Shown piece by piece: positions 1-9,039 of a DNA stretch of 44,945 nucleotides. Position 1 is the stretch's first letter. The number at the start of each line of letters is the position of its first letter. Made by a program: the position numbers and the translations under genes. The notes beneath the pieces were generated by a model. The model searched no databases and had not been told where the DNA came from. It saw only the letters and a list, made by a program, of their open reading frames with translations. The DNA is taken from NCBI GenBank assembly GCA_902773665.1, contig CACYFF010000015.1, positions 1 through 44,945 on the forward strand. The letters are read 5' to 3'. This DNA is from an uncultured Eubacteriales bacterium. GTDB taxonomy: Bacteria; Bacillota; Clostridia; Peptostreptococcales; Anaerovoracaceae.

Positions 1-2
1 GG

Positions 3-1865
3 GTGGAAAAGGAAGACTTTGCGCAATTGGTGTTCGGCATCCTCGTCGTAGAGGATATCGCGGGCATTTTTATGATGATCATCCTGTCCACCATTTCCGT
101 CTCGAAGAACATCTCCGGCGGCGATCTGGCGCTGCAGCTGTTCCAGTTGGTGCTCTATCTCATCATCTGGCTGGTCCTGGGGATCTATTTTCTTCCTTCC
201 ATCATGCGGAAGGCCACGAAACTCATGACGGACGAGACGCTGTTGATCGTCTCTTTAGGCATCTGCTTCGGCATGGTGCTGCTGGCGGACAAACTGGGTT
301 TTTCCTCCGCTCTCGGCGCATTCCTCGCAGGATCTCTTCTTGCGGGCACGATCCATGCGGAACGGGTGGAGCACATCACCTCCGGCATCAAGGACCTGTT
401 CGGCACGGTCTTCTTTATCTCCGTGGGAATGATGATCGACCCGGCCATGATCGTCCGGTATAAGCTGCCCATTCTCATCATCAGTCTGGTGGTCGTTTTC
501 GGGCAGTCGATCTGCTCTACCGTCGGCGTGCTGCTCTCGGGTCACGGGCTGAAATTCGCCGTCCACTGCGGCACGTCTTTGGCGCAGATCGGTGAATTCG
601 CCTTCATCATCGCATCTTTGGGAGAATCTCTGGGGGTCATCGCCAACTATATCTATCCCATCATCGTATCCGTCTCCGTCCTCACGACCCTTACGACGCC
701 CTACTGCATCAAAGGGGCGGACAAGGTCTACCACCTGCTGCAGCGCGTTCTGCCCGGCAAACTGGTCGCCCGCATCGACCGGGAAGAGGCGGCGGAAAGC
801 GTAGCAAAGGAAGGCAGCGAGTGGATGACCTATCTAAAACGGTATATCCGCATTACGGCGGTCTACGGCATCCTGATGCTGGCCTGCACCGTCGTCGGCC
901 ATTATCTGCTCCTTCCCCTGCTCCTGCGTCTGCCGATCTCGTCCAGAATGGCGCGCATCCTCTGCCTGATCCTCGTCTATCTGGCCATGGCCATGTTTAT
1001 CCGTCCCTTTATGGACACCCATTCCTTCGCCTACACAAAGTTATGGGTGGAAGGCGGCATGACCCGGGCAGGCCTCACGGTGCTCACCGGCATCCGCATT
1101 CTGCTGCTGGTGCTGATCGCCTTTATCCCGCTGCGCAGAGTGGCCGGGGCATCGGGTCTGTTCCTGCTGCCGCTCGTAGCCGGCGGACTGCTTCTCCTCT
1201 CCCGTTCCGGCTGGCTGGCCAGTCTCTATCTGAATGCGGAAGCGCGCTTTATGGCCAATTTCAACGAAAGGAACCTGGAAGAAAACGATGCCCTAAGCAT
1301 ATCCGACATGCTGGATGAGCGCCTCCACGTGAGCCATTTTACGGTCTTTCCGGGATATCACATTTCGGGGAAGTCCCTGAAAGAACTCGGCTGGGGAAAA
1401 CATTACGATGTCAATATCATCAAGCTGGTCCGCGGCAACGAACATCTGAACATGCCGGACGGCGACGCCGTATTGCAGGATGGCGACGACATCTATGTGA
1501 TCGGGGAGGCCGATAATATCGCAACGCTCTACAACCGTCTCGGAGGCTGGGAACAGCCTGCACAGCAGACCCTGCGGGAATACATGGAATCGGAAGAGAC
1601 AGAGACTTCGGACCTCTACTCCTTCCCCATCCTCGTAGACAAGAACTCCGGACTGGCAGGAAAGACCATCCGGGACTGCGGCCTCCGCAGGGATTACGAC
1701 TGCATGATCTTAGGCCTGCAGCGCAGCCGCCTGCCCATCCCCACGCCGGACGTCCACACCGTGATCGCGGCGGGAGACTCCATTTGGGTCCTGGGTACGC
1801 AGGCGATGGCAGACAAACTGATCGATGCGCAGATCGTAAGCCGCAAGACGGCAAAAGCGCATTAA
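3..1865 (+). CDS. Cation:proton antiporter (CPA2/KefB-like), C-terminal part with two RCK_C domains
   Basis: Membrane antiporter that exchanges Na+ or K+ for protons. The 620 visible residues begin inside the Na_H_exchanger membrane domain (LVVEDIAG motif near residue 15), so the first few transmembrane helices lie before the window; the GTG at position 3 is therefore unlikely to be the start. Many hydrophobic segments follow up to about residue 410. Two regulatory TrkA-C (RCK_C) domains then occupy about 440-510 and 540-615. These usually bind nucleotides or ions and gate transport. It ends in TAA and is followed 22 bases later by a strong hairpin terminator. No partner gene is visible upstream. 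Family assignment is firm; the transported ion is not. Confidence 0.88.
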   Translation: MEKEDFAQLVFGILVVEDIAGIFMMIILSTISVSKNISGGDLALQLFQLVLYLIIWLVLGIYFLPSIMRKATKLMTDETLLIVSLGICFGMVLLADKLGFSSALGAFLAGSLLAGTIHAERVEHITSGIKDLFGTVFFISVGMMIDPAMIVRYKLPILIISLVVVFGQSICSTVGVLLSGHGLKFAVHCGTSLAQIGEFAFIIASLGESLGVIANYIYPIIVSVSVLTTLTTPYCIKGADKVYHLLQRVLPGKLVARIDREEAAESVAKEGSEWMTYLKRYIRITAVYGILMLACTVVGHYLLLPLLLRLPISSRMARILCLILVYLAMAMFIRPFMDTHSFAYTKLWVEGGMTRAGLTVLTGIRILLLVLIAFIPLRRVAGASGLFLLPLVAGGLLLLSRSGWLASLYLNAEARFMANFNERNLEENDALSISDMLDERLHVSHFTVFPGYHISGKSLKELGWGKHYDVNIIKLVRGNEHLNMPDGDAVLQDGDDIYVIGEADNIATLYNRLGGWEQPAQQTLREYMESEETETSDLYSFPILVDKNSGLAGKTIRDCGLRRDYDCMILGLQRSRLPIPTPDVHTVIAAGDSIWVLGTQAMADKLIDAQIVSRKTAKAH

Positions 1866-1887
1866 CGGCATAATAAACAGGTACGAT

Positions 1888-1916
1888 AAAAGGACCGGCG
1901 CGAGGCCGGTCCTTTT
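1888..1916. terminator. Bidirectional intrinsic terminator between convergent genes
   Basis: A perfect 12-bp stem (1888-1899 with 1905-1916) encloses a 5-nt loop. It begins with AAAA and ends with TTTT, so it can stop transcription from the antiporter on the plus strand and from the nucleotidase on the minus strand. Confidence 0.85.
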
Positions 1917-1923
1917 GATTTGG

Positions 1924-1951
1924 GACAGCACAATGTACCTGTCTCCTTGTG
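1924..1951. repeat. Interleaved inverted repeats, possible REP-like remnant
   Basis: Two short inverted repeats are interleaved: GACAG (1924-1928) with CTGTC (1939-1943), and CACAA (1929-1933) with TTGTG (1947-1951). This is a pseudoknot-like arrangement lying between the terminator and the 3' end of the nucleotidase gene. Extragenic palindromes of this kind resemble REP elements mobilised by RAYT transposases, but no transposase is present here and the assignment is tentative. Confidence 0.3.
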
Positions 1952-1958
1952 TCTTACA

Positions 1959-4142
1959 CTATTCGATGGCGTCAAGCAGATTCTTAATAAAGACAGCTGC
2001 CTGTGCACGGGTCACCAGTTCGTCGGGACGGAACGTACCGTCGGGGAAACCGCCGACGATGTCTGCCTTCGCTAATTTTTCGATGTTCTCCTTAAAGATG
2101 TATCCATCGATGTCGCTTAACGAAACTTCCTTCTTGTCCTTATAGGACTCGTCCGTCAGCGTGCCGGAGAAGTAGAAGGCCATCTGACCGCGGGTCACAT
2201 TCGTGTTTTCCTCTCCTTCGAAGGGACCGCCTGCGCCGAAGGTTTCGGCGGGAACGATGCCCTCGGCAACGCAGTAATCTTCATACGGCTGATACCAGGC
2301 GCCGCCTTCCTTCTTGGCAGCCTGGAAGTCGTAATTATCGCCCTTCTGCTTGCTGTGCAGCTGAGCTGCCATGACCATGATCTGCGCGTGGGTCAGCTGG
2401 CCGTTCGGTCTGTAGGTGCCGTCGGGGAAACCGCCGATGATTCCTTCATCGTAGGCATCCTGCAGGTACGCTTCGAACCAGTCGCCTGCATTGACGTCGG
2501 AGAAGACTGCAGAAGCAGGCAGCTTGATCGTAATGCGGCCCTGGGGCTCGGCATACGCTTCGCCGACCACGCCGTTCAGCTTGTCGACGATGTAGTTGAT
2601 GAGGACCTGGTTGTCGATGAGAACTTCGTCGCGCAGGATGCTCTTGTTGTTCTTGCCGAACATGGTATAGCCGTCGCCGCCGTTCTTCAGCATGTAGTTG
2701 TGGGAAGCCAGCTTATAGATCTTTTCGGGATCGAGGGGCTCTCCGCCGACCTTAACGTCGGAGACTCTTCTCTCGCCTTCGACTGCTACGAATTCGTTCT
2801 TATCGTTGCGTACGACAGGAGACGGGATCGTGGCATCGACGGTGCAGGTAAGACCTGCGACCTGCAGGAAGCCGCCCAGTTCGCCGGGAAGCTGGGAATA
2901 GCCCAGTTCCAGCGCATCCAGGATCTGCTGTCCGGTAACTTCCACGAGGCATGCCATGTTGCCGAAGGGATGTACCGCTACGATCTGACCATAGGTGATG
3001 TCGCCGACCGGCAGGTCTGCACGGATGCCGCCGCCGTTGACAAAGGCAACGTCTGCATCCATTACATTCAGGTAAGCGTCTGCGCACAGATCGCCCAGGT
3101 TCGTCTCCTTGGAACGGACTGCTCTGGAGCCGTCCGCATTCTTCGTCGTGAGGTTGACTTCGGTCTTGGCAACGACCTCTTCCGTCATGGCCTGGAATTT
3201 CTCCGTAATGCCCGCAATGAATTCCGCAGTCTCAGCATCCGCTTCGATGCCTTCTACGGGAACGTTTTCACCGGAGATGGTGCCGTCTGCAGCGATGGTC
3301 AGCTTGCCGATGTTAGCCAGATAGCAGCCCGTCTGCTGGAGGTAGACATCCTTGCCGTCCTTGTCTTTAACAGTCTCGCTGAACTCGGTGTGGGAGTGTC
3401 CGTCGATAAACGCGTCGATGCCGCTGACATTTGCGATCACGTCAGTGGATCTGTAGGGAGCGGATTCCGCTTCTACGCCCAGGTGGCCGACGACGATGAC
3501 ATAGTCAGCGCCTTCCGCCTTGGCATCATCCACGGCCTTCTGTACAGCGGCATACAGCGTTGCGCCTTCCTTGCCTTCGCAGAAGCTGTAGATGTAGTTG
3601 CCCTCTGCATCCTGGAAGTAGGTCGGGGTGGACTTGACGAAAGTTTCCGGGGTGTCTACGCCCACGAAGGCGATCTTCTTACCCTTAGCTTCGAGGATCT
3701 TGTACGCGTCGAACAGCGGTTTACCCGTTTTCAGGTCTATCAGATTGCAGCAGACATAGGGGAATTCCGCCACTTCGTTTACGATCTTCTTGACCTGGTC
3801 CATACCGTAGTCGAATTCATGGTTGCCGAGACCCGCTACATCGATGCCGACGTGGTTCATGATCTCGGTGATGTATTCGCCCTTGGACAGGGTGCCGATC
3901 ACGTCGCCCTGGATCGCGTCGCCGTTGTCTACAAGCAGGTCCGCATCCTTGGCCAGGGTCACCAGCTTCGCATAATCCGCGTAGTTGTGGCAGTGGGCAT
4001 CGTTCAGGTGCAGGATCACGATGTCGTCTGTTGCCGGTGCGGCAGCTGCCGCAGCAGTATCTTCATCCGCGAATGCGAATGCGAAGCTGCTGAGGATCAT
4101 GGCCAGCGCCAGCAGGACAGAGATGAATTTTCTTTGCTTCAT
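1959..4142 (-). CDS. Secreted, SLH-anchored 5'-nucleotidase / 2',3'-cyclic phosphodiesterase (UshA family)
   Basis: Cell-surface hydrolase that removes phosphate from nucleotides and related compounds. Residues 1-25 form a signal peptide ending in AFA. The metallophosphatase domain (about 43-270) shows the metal-binding motifs LHLNDAHCHN, DNGDAIQGD, GNHEFDYG and GHSHTE. The 5'-nucleotidase C-terminal domain (about 330-520) contains NGGGIRADLP. The last 180 residues hold SLH repeats, two clear ones with GGFPDGTYRP and GGFPDGTFRP and a weaker one between them, which attach the enzyme to the cell wall. The gene follows the alpha/beta hydrolase gene by 32 bp with a strong AAGGAGGA site, suggesting co-transcription. 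A role in phosphate or nucleoside scavenging is inferred. Confidence 0.93.
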   Translation of the reverse strand: MKQRKFISVLLALAMILSSFAFAFADEDTAAAAAAPATDDIVILHLNDAHCHNYADYAKLVTLAKDADLLVDNGDAIQGDVIGTLSKGEYITEIMNHVGIDVAGLGNHEFDYGMDQVKKIVNEVAEFPYVCCNLIDLKTGKPLFDAYKILEAKGKKIAFVGVDTPETFVKSTPTYFQDAEGNYIYSFCEGKEGATLYAAVQKAVDDAKAEGADYVIVVGHLGVEAESAPYRSTDVIANVSGIDAFIDGHSHTEFSETVKDKDGKDVYLQQTGCYLANIGKLTIAADGTISGENVPVEGIEADAETAEFIAGITEKFQAMTEEVVAKTEVNLTTKNADGSRAVRSKETNLGDLCADAYLNVMDADVAFVNGGGIRADLPVGDITYGQIVAVHPFGNMACLVEVTGQQILDALELGYSQLPGELGGFLQVAGLTCTVDATIPSPVVRNDKNEFVAVEGERRVSDVKVGGEPLDPEKIYKLASHNYMLKNGGDGYTMFGKNNKSILRDEVLIDNQVLINYIVDKLNGVVGEAYAEPQGRITIKLPASAVFSDVNAGDWFEAYLQDAYDEGIIGGFPDGTYRPNGQLTHAQIMVMAAQLHSKQKGDNYDFQAAKKEGGAWYQPYEDYCVAEGIVPAETFGAGGPFEGEENTNVTRGQMAFYFSGTLTDESYKDKKEVSLSDIDGYIFKENIEKLAKADIVGGFPDGTFRPDELVTRAQAAVFIKNLLDAIE

Positions 4143-4174
4143 GTTGTCCTCCTTAAGAAATAAGAAATAAATAA

Positions 4175-5023
4175 TTACTCTACCAGGTCAGCCAGGTAGT
4201 TCGCAACGGTCTGCGCAAGGAAAATGCGCTGATCGTTAAAGCCGTGGTCGGAATGGATCAGGACGTATTCCTGCTTCGCCTTGCCGGAGCTGAGGGCTTT
4301 CGCCTTCTCGTACAGCGGGGCGCACATGGTGGCAGGCGGAGCCAGCGGATCCAGTTCGCCGCCGACGAACAGGAAGTTCTTCTCCTTGATGCCCTCCGCC
4401 GCATCGATGAACAGCAGATCCTTGGCGGTATCCGCACCGTTCTGCAGCAGGAAATCCATGTAGTTGCCCGGGGTGCGCAGGATGACGCCTTCCTCGAACA
4501 GGGGCCGGAGCTCGTCCGGGGTGTGACCCTCATAGTAGAACTGTGCCACGTCGAAGGGAGCCAGGAACACGCCGGCTTTGACGTCGTCTCTTCTTCTCAG
4601 GACGTTGATGGAGGTCATGCCGCCCATGGAATGACCCACGAAGAAGATGTTGTCGCGGCAGATATGATACTTTTCCGCGAACTCATCGGTCTTGCAGTAA
4701 TCCAGCAGCGCCATGGCGCATTCCACGAGGCCGTCGAAGGTGTAGTAGCCTTCGCTGCCCCAGGCGCCGGGCGCGAACGGATGTACCGTTACGAAGCCGG
4801 TTCTGCGCAGGGCGTGGTCCAGGTCCTGATTATTGGTATATCCCGGGAAGCCATGCAGCGTAATGGCCAGCGGATGCTTCTCGCCGGGGGTGTGAACCGG
4901 AACATAGATCTGACCGAGGATGCGGCTGCCCTTCCAGACGAAGTCCAGGGCGTCCACAGCAGAACCTTCCTGGCCCGGCTGCATCACGCGGTCTTTTGCG
5001 ACGTATTCAGGATAGATCTTCAT
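4175..5023 (-). CDS. Alpha/beta hydrolase (dienelactone hydrolase/prolyl oligopeptidase-like)
   Basis: A 282-residue serine hydrolase with no signal peptide, so probably cytoplasmic. The nucleophile elbow GHSMGG places the catalytic Ser at about 132, with an acid candidate in GGELDPL and a His in HSDHGFND near the C terminus. LHGFPG near residue 57 is the probable oxyanion-hole strand. A very good AAGGAGGC site precedes the ATG. It lies downstream of the feoAB terminator and upstream of the surface nucleotidase, so it is probably the first gene of a two-gene unit. The substrate cannot be told; esterase or acyl-peptidase activity is likely. Confidence 0.85.
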   Translation of the reverse strand: MKIYPEYVAKDRVMQPGQEGSAVDALDFVWKGSRILGQIYVPVHTPGEKHPLAITLHGFPGYTNNQDLDHALRRTGFVTVHPFAPGAWGSEGYYTFDGLVECAMALLDYCKTDEFAEKYHICRDNIFFVGHSMGGMTSINVLRRRDDVKAGVFLAPFDVAQFYYEGHTPDELRPLFEEGVILRTPGNYMDFLLQNGADTAKDLLFIDAAEGIKEKNFLFVGGELDPLAPPATMCAPLYEKAKALSSGKAKQEYVLIHSDHGFNDQRIFLAQTVANYLADLVE

Positions 5024-5091
5024 AGATTGCCTCCTTAAAATAAGACGACCGATACGTTACGGAATGAAGACTTATATGTATACGATTATTA

Positions 5092-5136
5092 TACAATAAA
5101 ACAGCGGACGCATTCCGAGGAATTTGTCCGCTGTTT
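5092..5136 (-). terminator. Intrinsic terminator after feoAB
   Basis: An 11-bp perfect stem (5099-5109 with 5126-5136) is followed on the minus strand by TTTTATT. It lies directly after the feoAB stop codon. Confidence 0.85.
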
Positions 5137-5146
5137 GCATTTTTAT

Positions 5147-7501
5147 CTAAAGGATGAGTCCAACGATGAACTTCATGATCAGGGCACAAACCCAAGCCAC
5201 GGCACACTGTCCGACGACAATGCCCAACGCCCACTTGTGTCCTAGCTCTCTCTTGATGGAGGAGATCGCCGCAACGCAAGGCGTGTAGAGCAGGGAGAAC
5301 ACCAGCAGCGCCGAAGCTGCGGGGGTCGACAATGTGGACGCGATGGCTGTTCCCTCTCCAAAGAGCACGGTAAGGGTCGCAACGACGCTCTCTTTGGCCA
5401 GGAAGCCGGTGATGAGAGCCGTGGCATACTTCCAGCTTCCCAGGCCCAGCGGGGCCAAGATGGGAGCCAGCGCACCGCCGACGGCAGCCAGGATGCTGCT
5501 TTCCGCGTCATCCACCATGTTGAGACCGAAGTCGAAGTGCTGCAGGAACCAAATGATGATGCTCGCCAGGAAAATGATCGTAAAGGCCCTCTGCAGGAAG
5601 TCCTTGGCCTTTTCCCACAGCAGCCGCAGCACGTTCTTCGCGCCGGGCAGGCGGTAGTTCGGCAGTTCCATCACGAAGGGAACCGCTTCGCCGCGGAACA
5701 TCGTGCGCCGCAATACGATCGCCGCGATGATCCCTACCAGCACGCCCAGCACATAGATGCCGACGATCACCAGCCGCTTATGGGCCGGGAAAAATGCGGC
5801 AGCCAGGAAGCCGTAGATCGGCAGTTTCGCCGTGCAGCTCATGAAAGGCGTCAGCATGATGGTCATCTTGCGGTCACGCTCCGAAGGCATGGTCCGGGAC
5901 GCCATAACGCCCGGCACCGTGCAGCCGAATCCGATCAGCAGCGGCACGATGGAACGGCCGGAAAGGCCGACTTTGCGCAGCGGTTTATCCATGACGAAGG
6001 CGATGCGCGCCATGTATCCCGTATCTTCCAGCAGGGACAGGAAGAAAAACAGGATGACGATGATGGGAATAAAGCTCAGGACGCTTCCCACACCGGCAAA
6101 GATGCCTTCTACCACCAGGCCGTGCAGGACGTCCGAGACGCCTGCGGCGGTCATCCATTGGTCGACAGAATCCGCAATTCTGGTAATTCCGGCATCCAGC
6201 AGGTCCTGTAAATACGGACCGATGAGGAAGAACGTCAGATAGAATACGACGCCCATGATGGCGATAAAGCCGGGAAATGCCGTCCATTTTCCGGTCAGGA
6301 TGCGGTCGATGCGCTCGCTGCGCTCCCGCTCCTTGCTCTCCCGGGGCTTTACGACGCTCTGCGCCACCAGGTTCTGGATAAAACCGAAGCGCATGTCCGC
6401 GATGGCGGCGGCCCGGTCCAGGCCTCTCTCCTCTTCCATCGTCAGGATGATGTGCTCGATGGTCTCCTTTTCGTTCTGCGTAAGGCCCAGGCGGTCCATC
6501 AGCGCATTGTCGCCCTCGATAATCTTCGTGGCGGCGAATCTTGCAGGAACGCCTGCGGCTGCCGCGTGGTCGTCGATCAGGTGAACGATGCCGTGGATGG
6601 CCCGGTGCACGGCCCCGCCGTTTTCGTCCTCGCTGCAGAAGTCGTTGCGGGCGGGCGGCTCCTGATATTTCGCCACATGCAGCGCGTGGTCCACCAGTTC
6701 CTCGATGCCCTCTCCTTTCGAGGCGGAGATCGGAACGACGGGGATGCCGAGCAGAGCTTCCATCCTGTTGATGTCGACGGATCCGCCGTTGCCCCGCATC
6801 TCGTCCATCATGTTGAGCGCCAGCACCATGGGAACGTTGAGTTCCATCAGCTGCATCGTCAGATACAGGCCGCGTTCGATGCTGGTAGCGTCCAGGATGT
6901 TGATGACGCCTTTGGGCTTCTCCTCCAGGATGAATTCCCGGGAGACGATCTCCTCGCTGGTATACGGGGAGAGCGAGTAGATACCGGGCAGATCCGTGAT
7001 GAGGGTCTGGGGATGTCCTTTGATGACGCCGTCCTTTCTGTCCACCGTGACCCCGGGAAAGTTGCCGACATGCTGGTTGGCACCGGTGAGCTGATTGAAC
7101 AGCGTAGTCTTTCCGCTGTTCTGATTGCCCGCAAGGGCAAAGGTGAGCGTTTCGGAATCCGGCAGCGGATGCTCCGTCTTTCTTTCATGGGACTTGCCGT
7201 ATTCGCCGAGACCCGGATGTTCGATGTCTTTATAGACGCCGCAGGCAGTCTTCCAGACCGGCGCGTCCGCCGCTTCGATCTCGATCTGCTCCGCGTCCGC
7301 CAGGCGCAGCGTCAGCTCGTAGCCGTGCAGGCGCAGTTCCATGGGATCGCCCATGGGCGCCAGTTTTATCATTTCCAGGACGGTGCCCGGGGTCACGCCC
7401 ATATCGAGGAAGTGCTGGCGCAGCGCGCCTTCTCCTCCGACTTTCGTGACCCGGCCGAACTCGCCCGGCTTTAATTCATTTAAGCGGATAGAATGATTCA
7501 T
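5147..7501 (-). CDS. feoB: Ferrous iron transporter FeoA-FeoB fusion
   Basis: Imports Fe(II) across the cytoplasmic membrane. Residues 1-76 are a FeoA (SH3-like) domain fused in front of FeoB. The G domain follows with G1 GNQNSGKTT (125-133, where the usual form is GNPNSGKTT), GVTVDRKDG, G3 DLPG, G4 NMMDE and G5 SASKG. From about residue 400 there are Gate-type membrane segments with GFGCTVPGVMASRTM and PFMSCTAKLPIYGF, the conserved Cys-containing pore regions. The gene is monocistronic: its own TTGACA/TATAAT promoter lies upstream and an intrinsic terminator follows. The FeoA fusion is known in Clostridia and some other groups. Control by an iron-responsive repressor is suggested by two operator-like repeats in the promoter. 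Confidence 0.96.
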   Translation of the reverse strand: MNHSIRLNELKPGEFGRVTKVGGEGALRQHFLDMGVTPGTVLEMIKLAPMGDPMELRLHGYELTLRLADAEQIEIEAADAPVWKTACGVYKDIEHPGLGEYGKSHERKTEHPLPDSETLTFALAGNQNSGKTTLFNQLTGANQHVGNFPGVTVDRKDGVIKGHPQTLITDLPGIYSLSPYTSEEIVSREFILEEKPKGVINILDATSIERGLYLTMQLMELNVPMVLALNMMDEMRGNGGSVDINRMEALLGIPVVPISASKGEGIEELVDHALHVAKYQEPPARNDFCSEDENGGAVHRAIHGIVHLIDDHAAAAGVPARFAATKIIEGDNALMDRLGLTQNEKETIEHIILTMEEERGLDRAAAIADMRFGFIQNLVAQSVVKPRESKERERSERIDRILTGKWTAFPGFIAIMGVVFYLTFFLIGPYLQDLLDAGITRIADSVDQWMTAAGVSDVLHGLVVEGIFAGVGSVLSFIPIIVILFFFLSLLEDTGYMARIAFVMDKPLRKVGLSGRSIVPLLIGFGCTVPGVMASRTMPSERDRKMTIMLTPFMSCTAKLPIYGFLAAAFFPAHKRLVIVGIYVLGVLVGIIAAIVLRRTMFRGEAVPFVMELPNYRLPGAKNVLRLLWEKAKDFLQRAFTIIFLASIIIWFLQHFDFGLNMVDDAESSILAAVGGALAPILAPLGLGSWKYATALITGFLAKESVVATLTVLFGEGTAIASTLSTPAASALLVFSLLYTPCVAAISSIKRELGHKWALGIVVGQCAVAWVCALIMKFIVGLIL

Positions 7502-7527
7502 GGATTTGTTTCCAACCTTTCCTTGGA

Positions 7528-7576
7528 GTTAGCCTCAGCAAACAAGATTATAAATTAGCAAACGCTAACTTGTCAA
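7528..7576 (-). promoter_or_regulatory. feoAB promoter with two operator-like inverted repeats
   Basis: On the minus strand there is a -35 TTGACA (7571-7576), an 18-bp spacer and a -10 TATAAT (7547-7552). Two related sites of the form GTTWGC-N4-GCTAAY are present. One (7554-7569) fills the spacer; the other (7528-7543) lies just after the -10, where transcription would begin. The placement fits repression. The sequence recalls DtxR/IdeR-type sites, but the regulator is not encoded in the window. Confidence 0.7.
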
Positions 7577-7653
7577 TATCAAAACACAATAAAAAGCGAC
7601 CTCGCCGTTTTCAAACAGCGTCACCGCTTTTTTCTCATATTTTAAAATAAAAT

Positions 7654-8928
7654 CTACAACGGCAGTTCTGCGAGGAACATGCCCAGAGCCAGCATATCCG
7701 CGGCCCCGCCGGGGGACAGGTTGCGGGCGATGCACTCTTCGTCCATGCGGCGCAGCGCATCCAAACGCTGCGGCGCCTCCATCGCGCACAGTTTGGCGGC
7801 TTCTGCCTTTACCCAGTTGAGCCCTTTTACGCCGCCCCGGTACAGCAGGTTGCTGTCGGTCAACTGGGACATCACCCGGCACAGCGCCAACAGTGGATCT
7901 TGCGTTTCGCAGATCGTCTGAGCGGCGAGCAGCGCCATAGGAAATCCCTTGCAGGCCTCCGCCAGAGCGCCTTCTTTGCCGTAACCTGCGTATACGGCGC
8001 GTACGGCGTCTCCGTGGGTGGGTGGCGCGGGCGCCGCTTTGGCCACCTTTTCCGCAGCCAGTTCCTTCACCTTTTCCACGGGGTCACCACCCCGCATCAG
8101 GCAGTCCGCCGCGGCAGCCAAATACAGCGAAAAAGCGAAGATCGCCCCCTTGTGGGCGTTGACCCCCTTCGTGGCCGCAAACATGGCTTTTTCGGCGTTT
8201 TTACCGATCTTTATGAGCGTTTGGATATCCAACCCGTAAGCCGCAGAAAAACCCGCCATTTGGGCGAAAAACGGCCTTATCGCGGATGCTGAAGTCAGGA
8301 GTAGATCCAGGTCCATGTCCTTGTGGGCGCCGTTGTTCGCAGCATCCACGAGACCGGGCTTGGGCGTAAGGGCCGCTTCCTTTACGAGAGCCGAAGCTGC
8401 CGCTGTTCCGAGGCTGTCTCCCAGGTACTGCGCGATCAGTTCGTCCGTCGCTTTTTTGATCTGGTCCAGGCCGTGCGCCCTGCTTCTGGCGCAGTCCGCC
8501 GCGGGTCCGCCGCAGACAATGCAACGGCGGGGAGCAGGCCGGGACAGTTTTTCTCCTTCCGTTCCGATGACATCGATATCGAACAGGCGTCCCCAGGGAG
8601 TTTCCTCTTCGATCGCGACACCGAGGTCTTTTAAACGCTGTGCATCTTCACAGTCGAACACCAGCAGGCTCTCCGGACCGGTAAACGCGTCGATGCGCTC
8701 TTCGAAGAGCAGGGCAAGCTCCGCTTTTTCCGCAGCTTGCCGGAACTCCGCTTCCCCATCCTTTTGCAGCATGGAGATCGCCGGCGTGTTCTTCACGTCG
8801 CCTGCGATGTTCATGGAAAGGGAGACCACCGGTCTCTTATATTGTTCTATGAGTTTTCTCTGTTTTGCCGCCCGGGTCTCCCGGCAGGAAAGCATATCCG
8901 AAAGCTCGACTTTTCTGATCTCTATCAT
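7654..8928 (-). CDS. citXG: CitX-CitG fusion: citrate lyase prosthetic-group synthesis and transfer
   Basis: Bifunctional enzyme that makes the citrate lyase cofactor and attaches it to CitD. Residues 1 to about 155 are CitX (apo-citrate lyase phosphoribosyl-dephospho-CoA transferase), with the RRCIVCGGPAADCARSRAH segment typical of the family. Residues about 165-424 are CitG (triphosphoribosyl-dephospho-CoA synthase), with KEAALTPKPGLVD, GVNAHKGAIF and DSNLLYRGG motifs. Fused CitXG is known in other bacteria. The gene stands alone, more than 5 kb away from citDEF, between the feoAB promoter and the terminator of the sigma-factor operon. The ribosome binding site is weak (GGGAATC). Confidence 0.92.
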   Translation of the reverse strand: MIEIRKVELSDMLSCRETRAAKQRKLIEQYKRPVVSLSMNIAGDVKNTPAISMLQKDGEAEFRQAAEKAELALLFEERIDAFTGPESLLVFDCEDAQRLKDLGVAIEEETPWGRLFDIDVIGTEGEKLSRPAPRRCIVCGGPAADCARSRAHGLDQIKKATDELIAQYLGDSLGTAAASALVKEAALTPKPGLVDAANNGAHKDMDLDLLLTSASAIRPFFAQMAGFSAAYGLDIQTLIKIGKNAEKAMFAATKGVNAHKGAIFAFSLYLAAAADCLMRGGDPVEKVKELAAEKVAKAAPAPPTHGDAVRAVYAGYGKEGALAEACKGFPMALLAAQTICETQDPLLALCRVMSQLTDSNLLYRGGVKGLNWVKAEAAKLCAMEAPQRLDALRRMDEECIARNLSPGGAADMLALGMFLAELPL

Positions 8929-8994
8929 AAATGATTCCCAAATTTATCGTAATTGTTTCTAGAAAGTGCTTGTTTCCACTGAATTAATTCTACT

Positions 8995-9039
8995 AAAAAA
9001 AGCCCCGTGGTGCAACGCAATTACGCCGCACTCGAGGCC
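8995..9039 (-). terminator. Intrinsic terminator of the sigma factor/M23 peptidase operon
   Basis: An imperfect GC-rich hairpin (9002-9018 with 9024-9038, loop AATTA) is followed on the minus strand by seven T (8995-9001). It lies about 115 bp after the M23 gene. A 5-bp hairpin (9133-9137 with 9143-9147) sits between, just behind the stop codon. Confidence 0.7.

Noticed and set aside
3-5. GTG as the true start of the antiporter
   Set aside because: It falls within the membrane domain; about 100 or more family residues would be missing and no ribosome binding site can be seen.
2355-4163. 602-codon open frame opposite the 5'-nucleotidase
   Set aside because: Antisense to a gene with well-defined domains; no ribosome binding site or recognisable motif.
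7502-7653. Riboswitch upstream of feoAB
   Set aside because: The predicted transcript leader is only about 40 nt; the features there fit operator DNA sites better.
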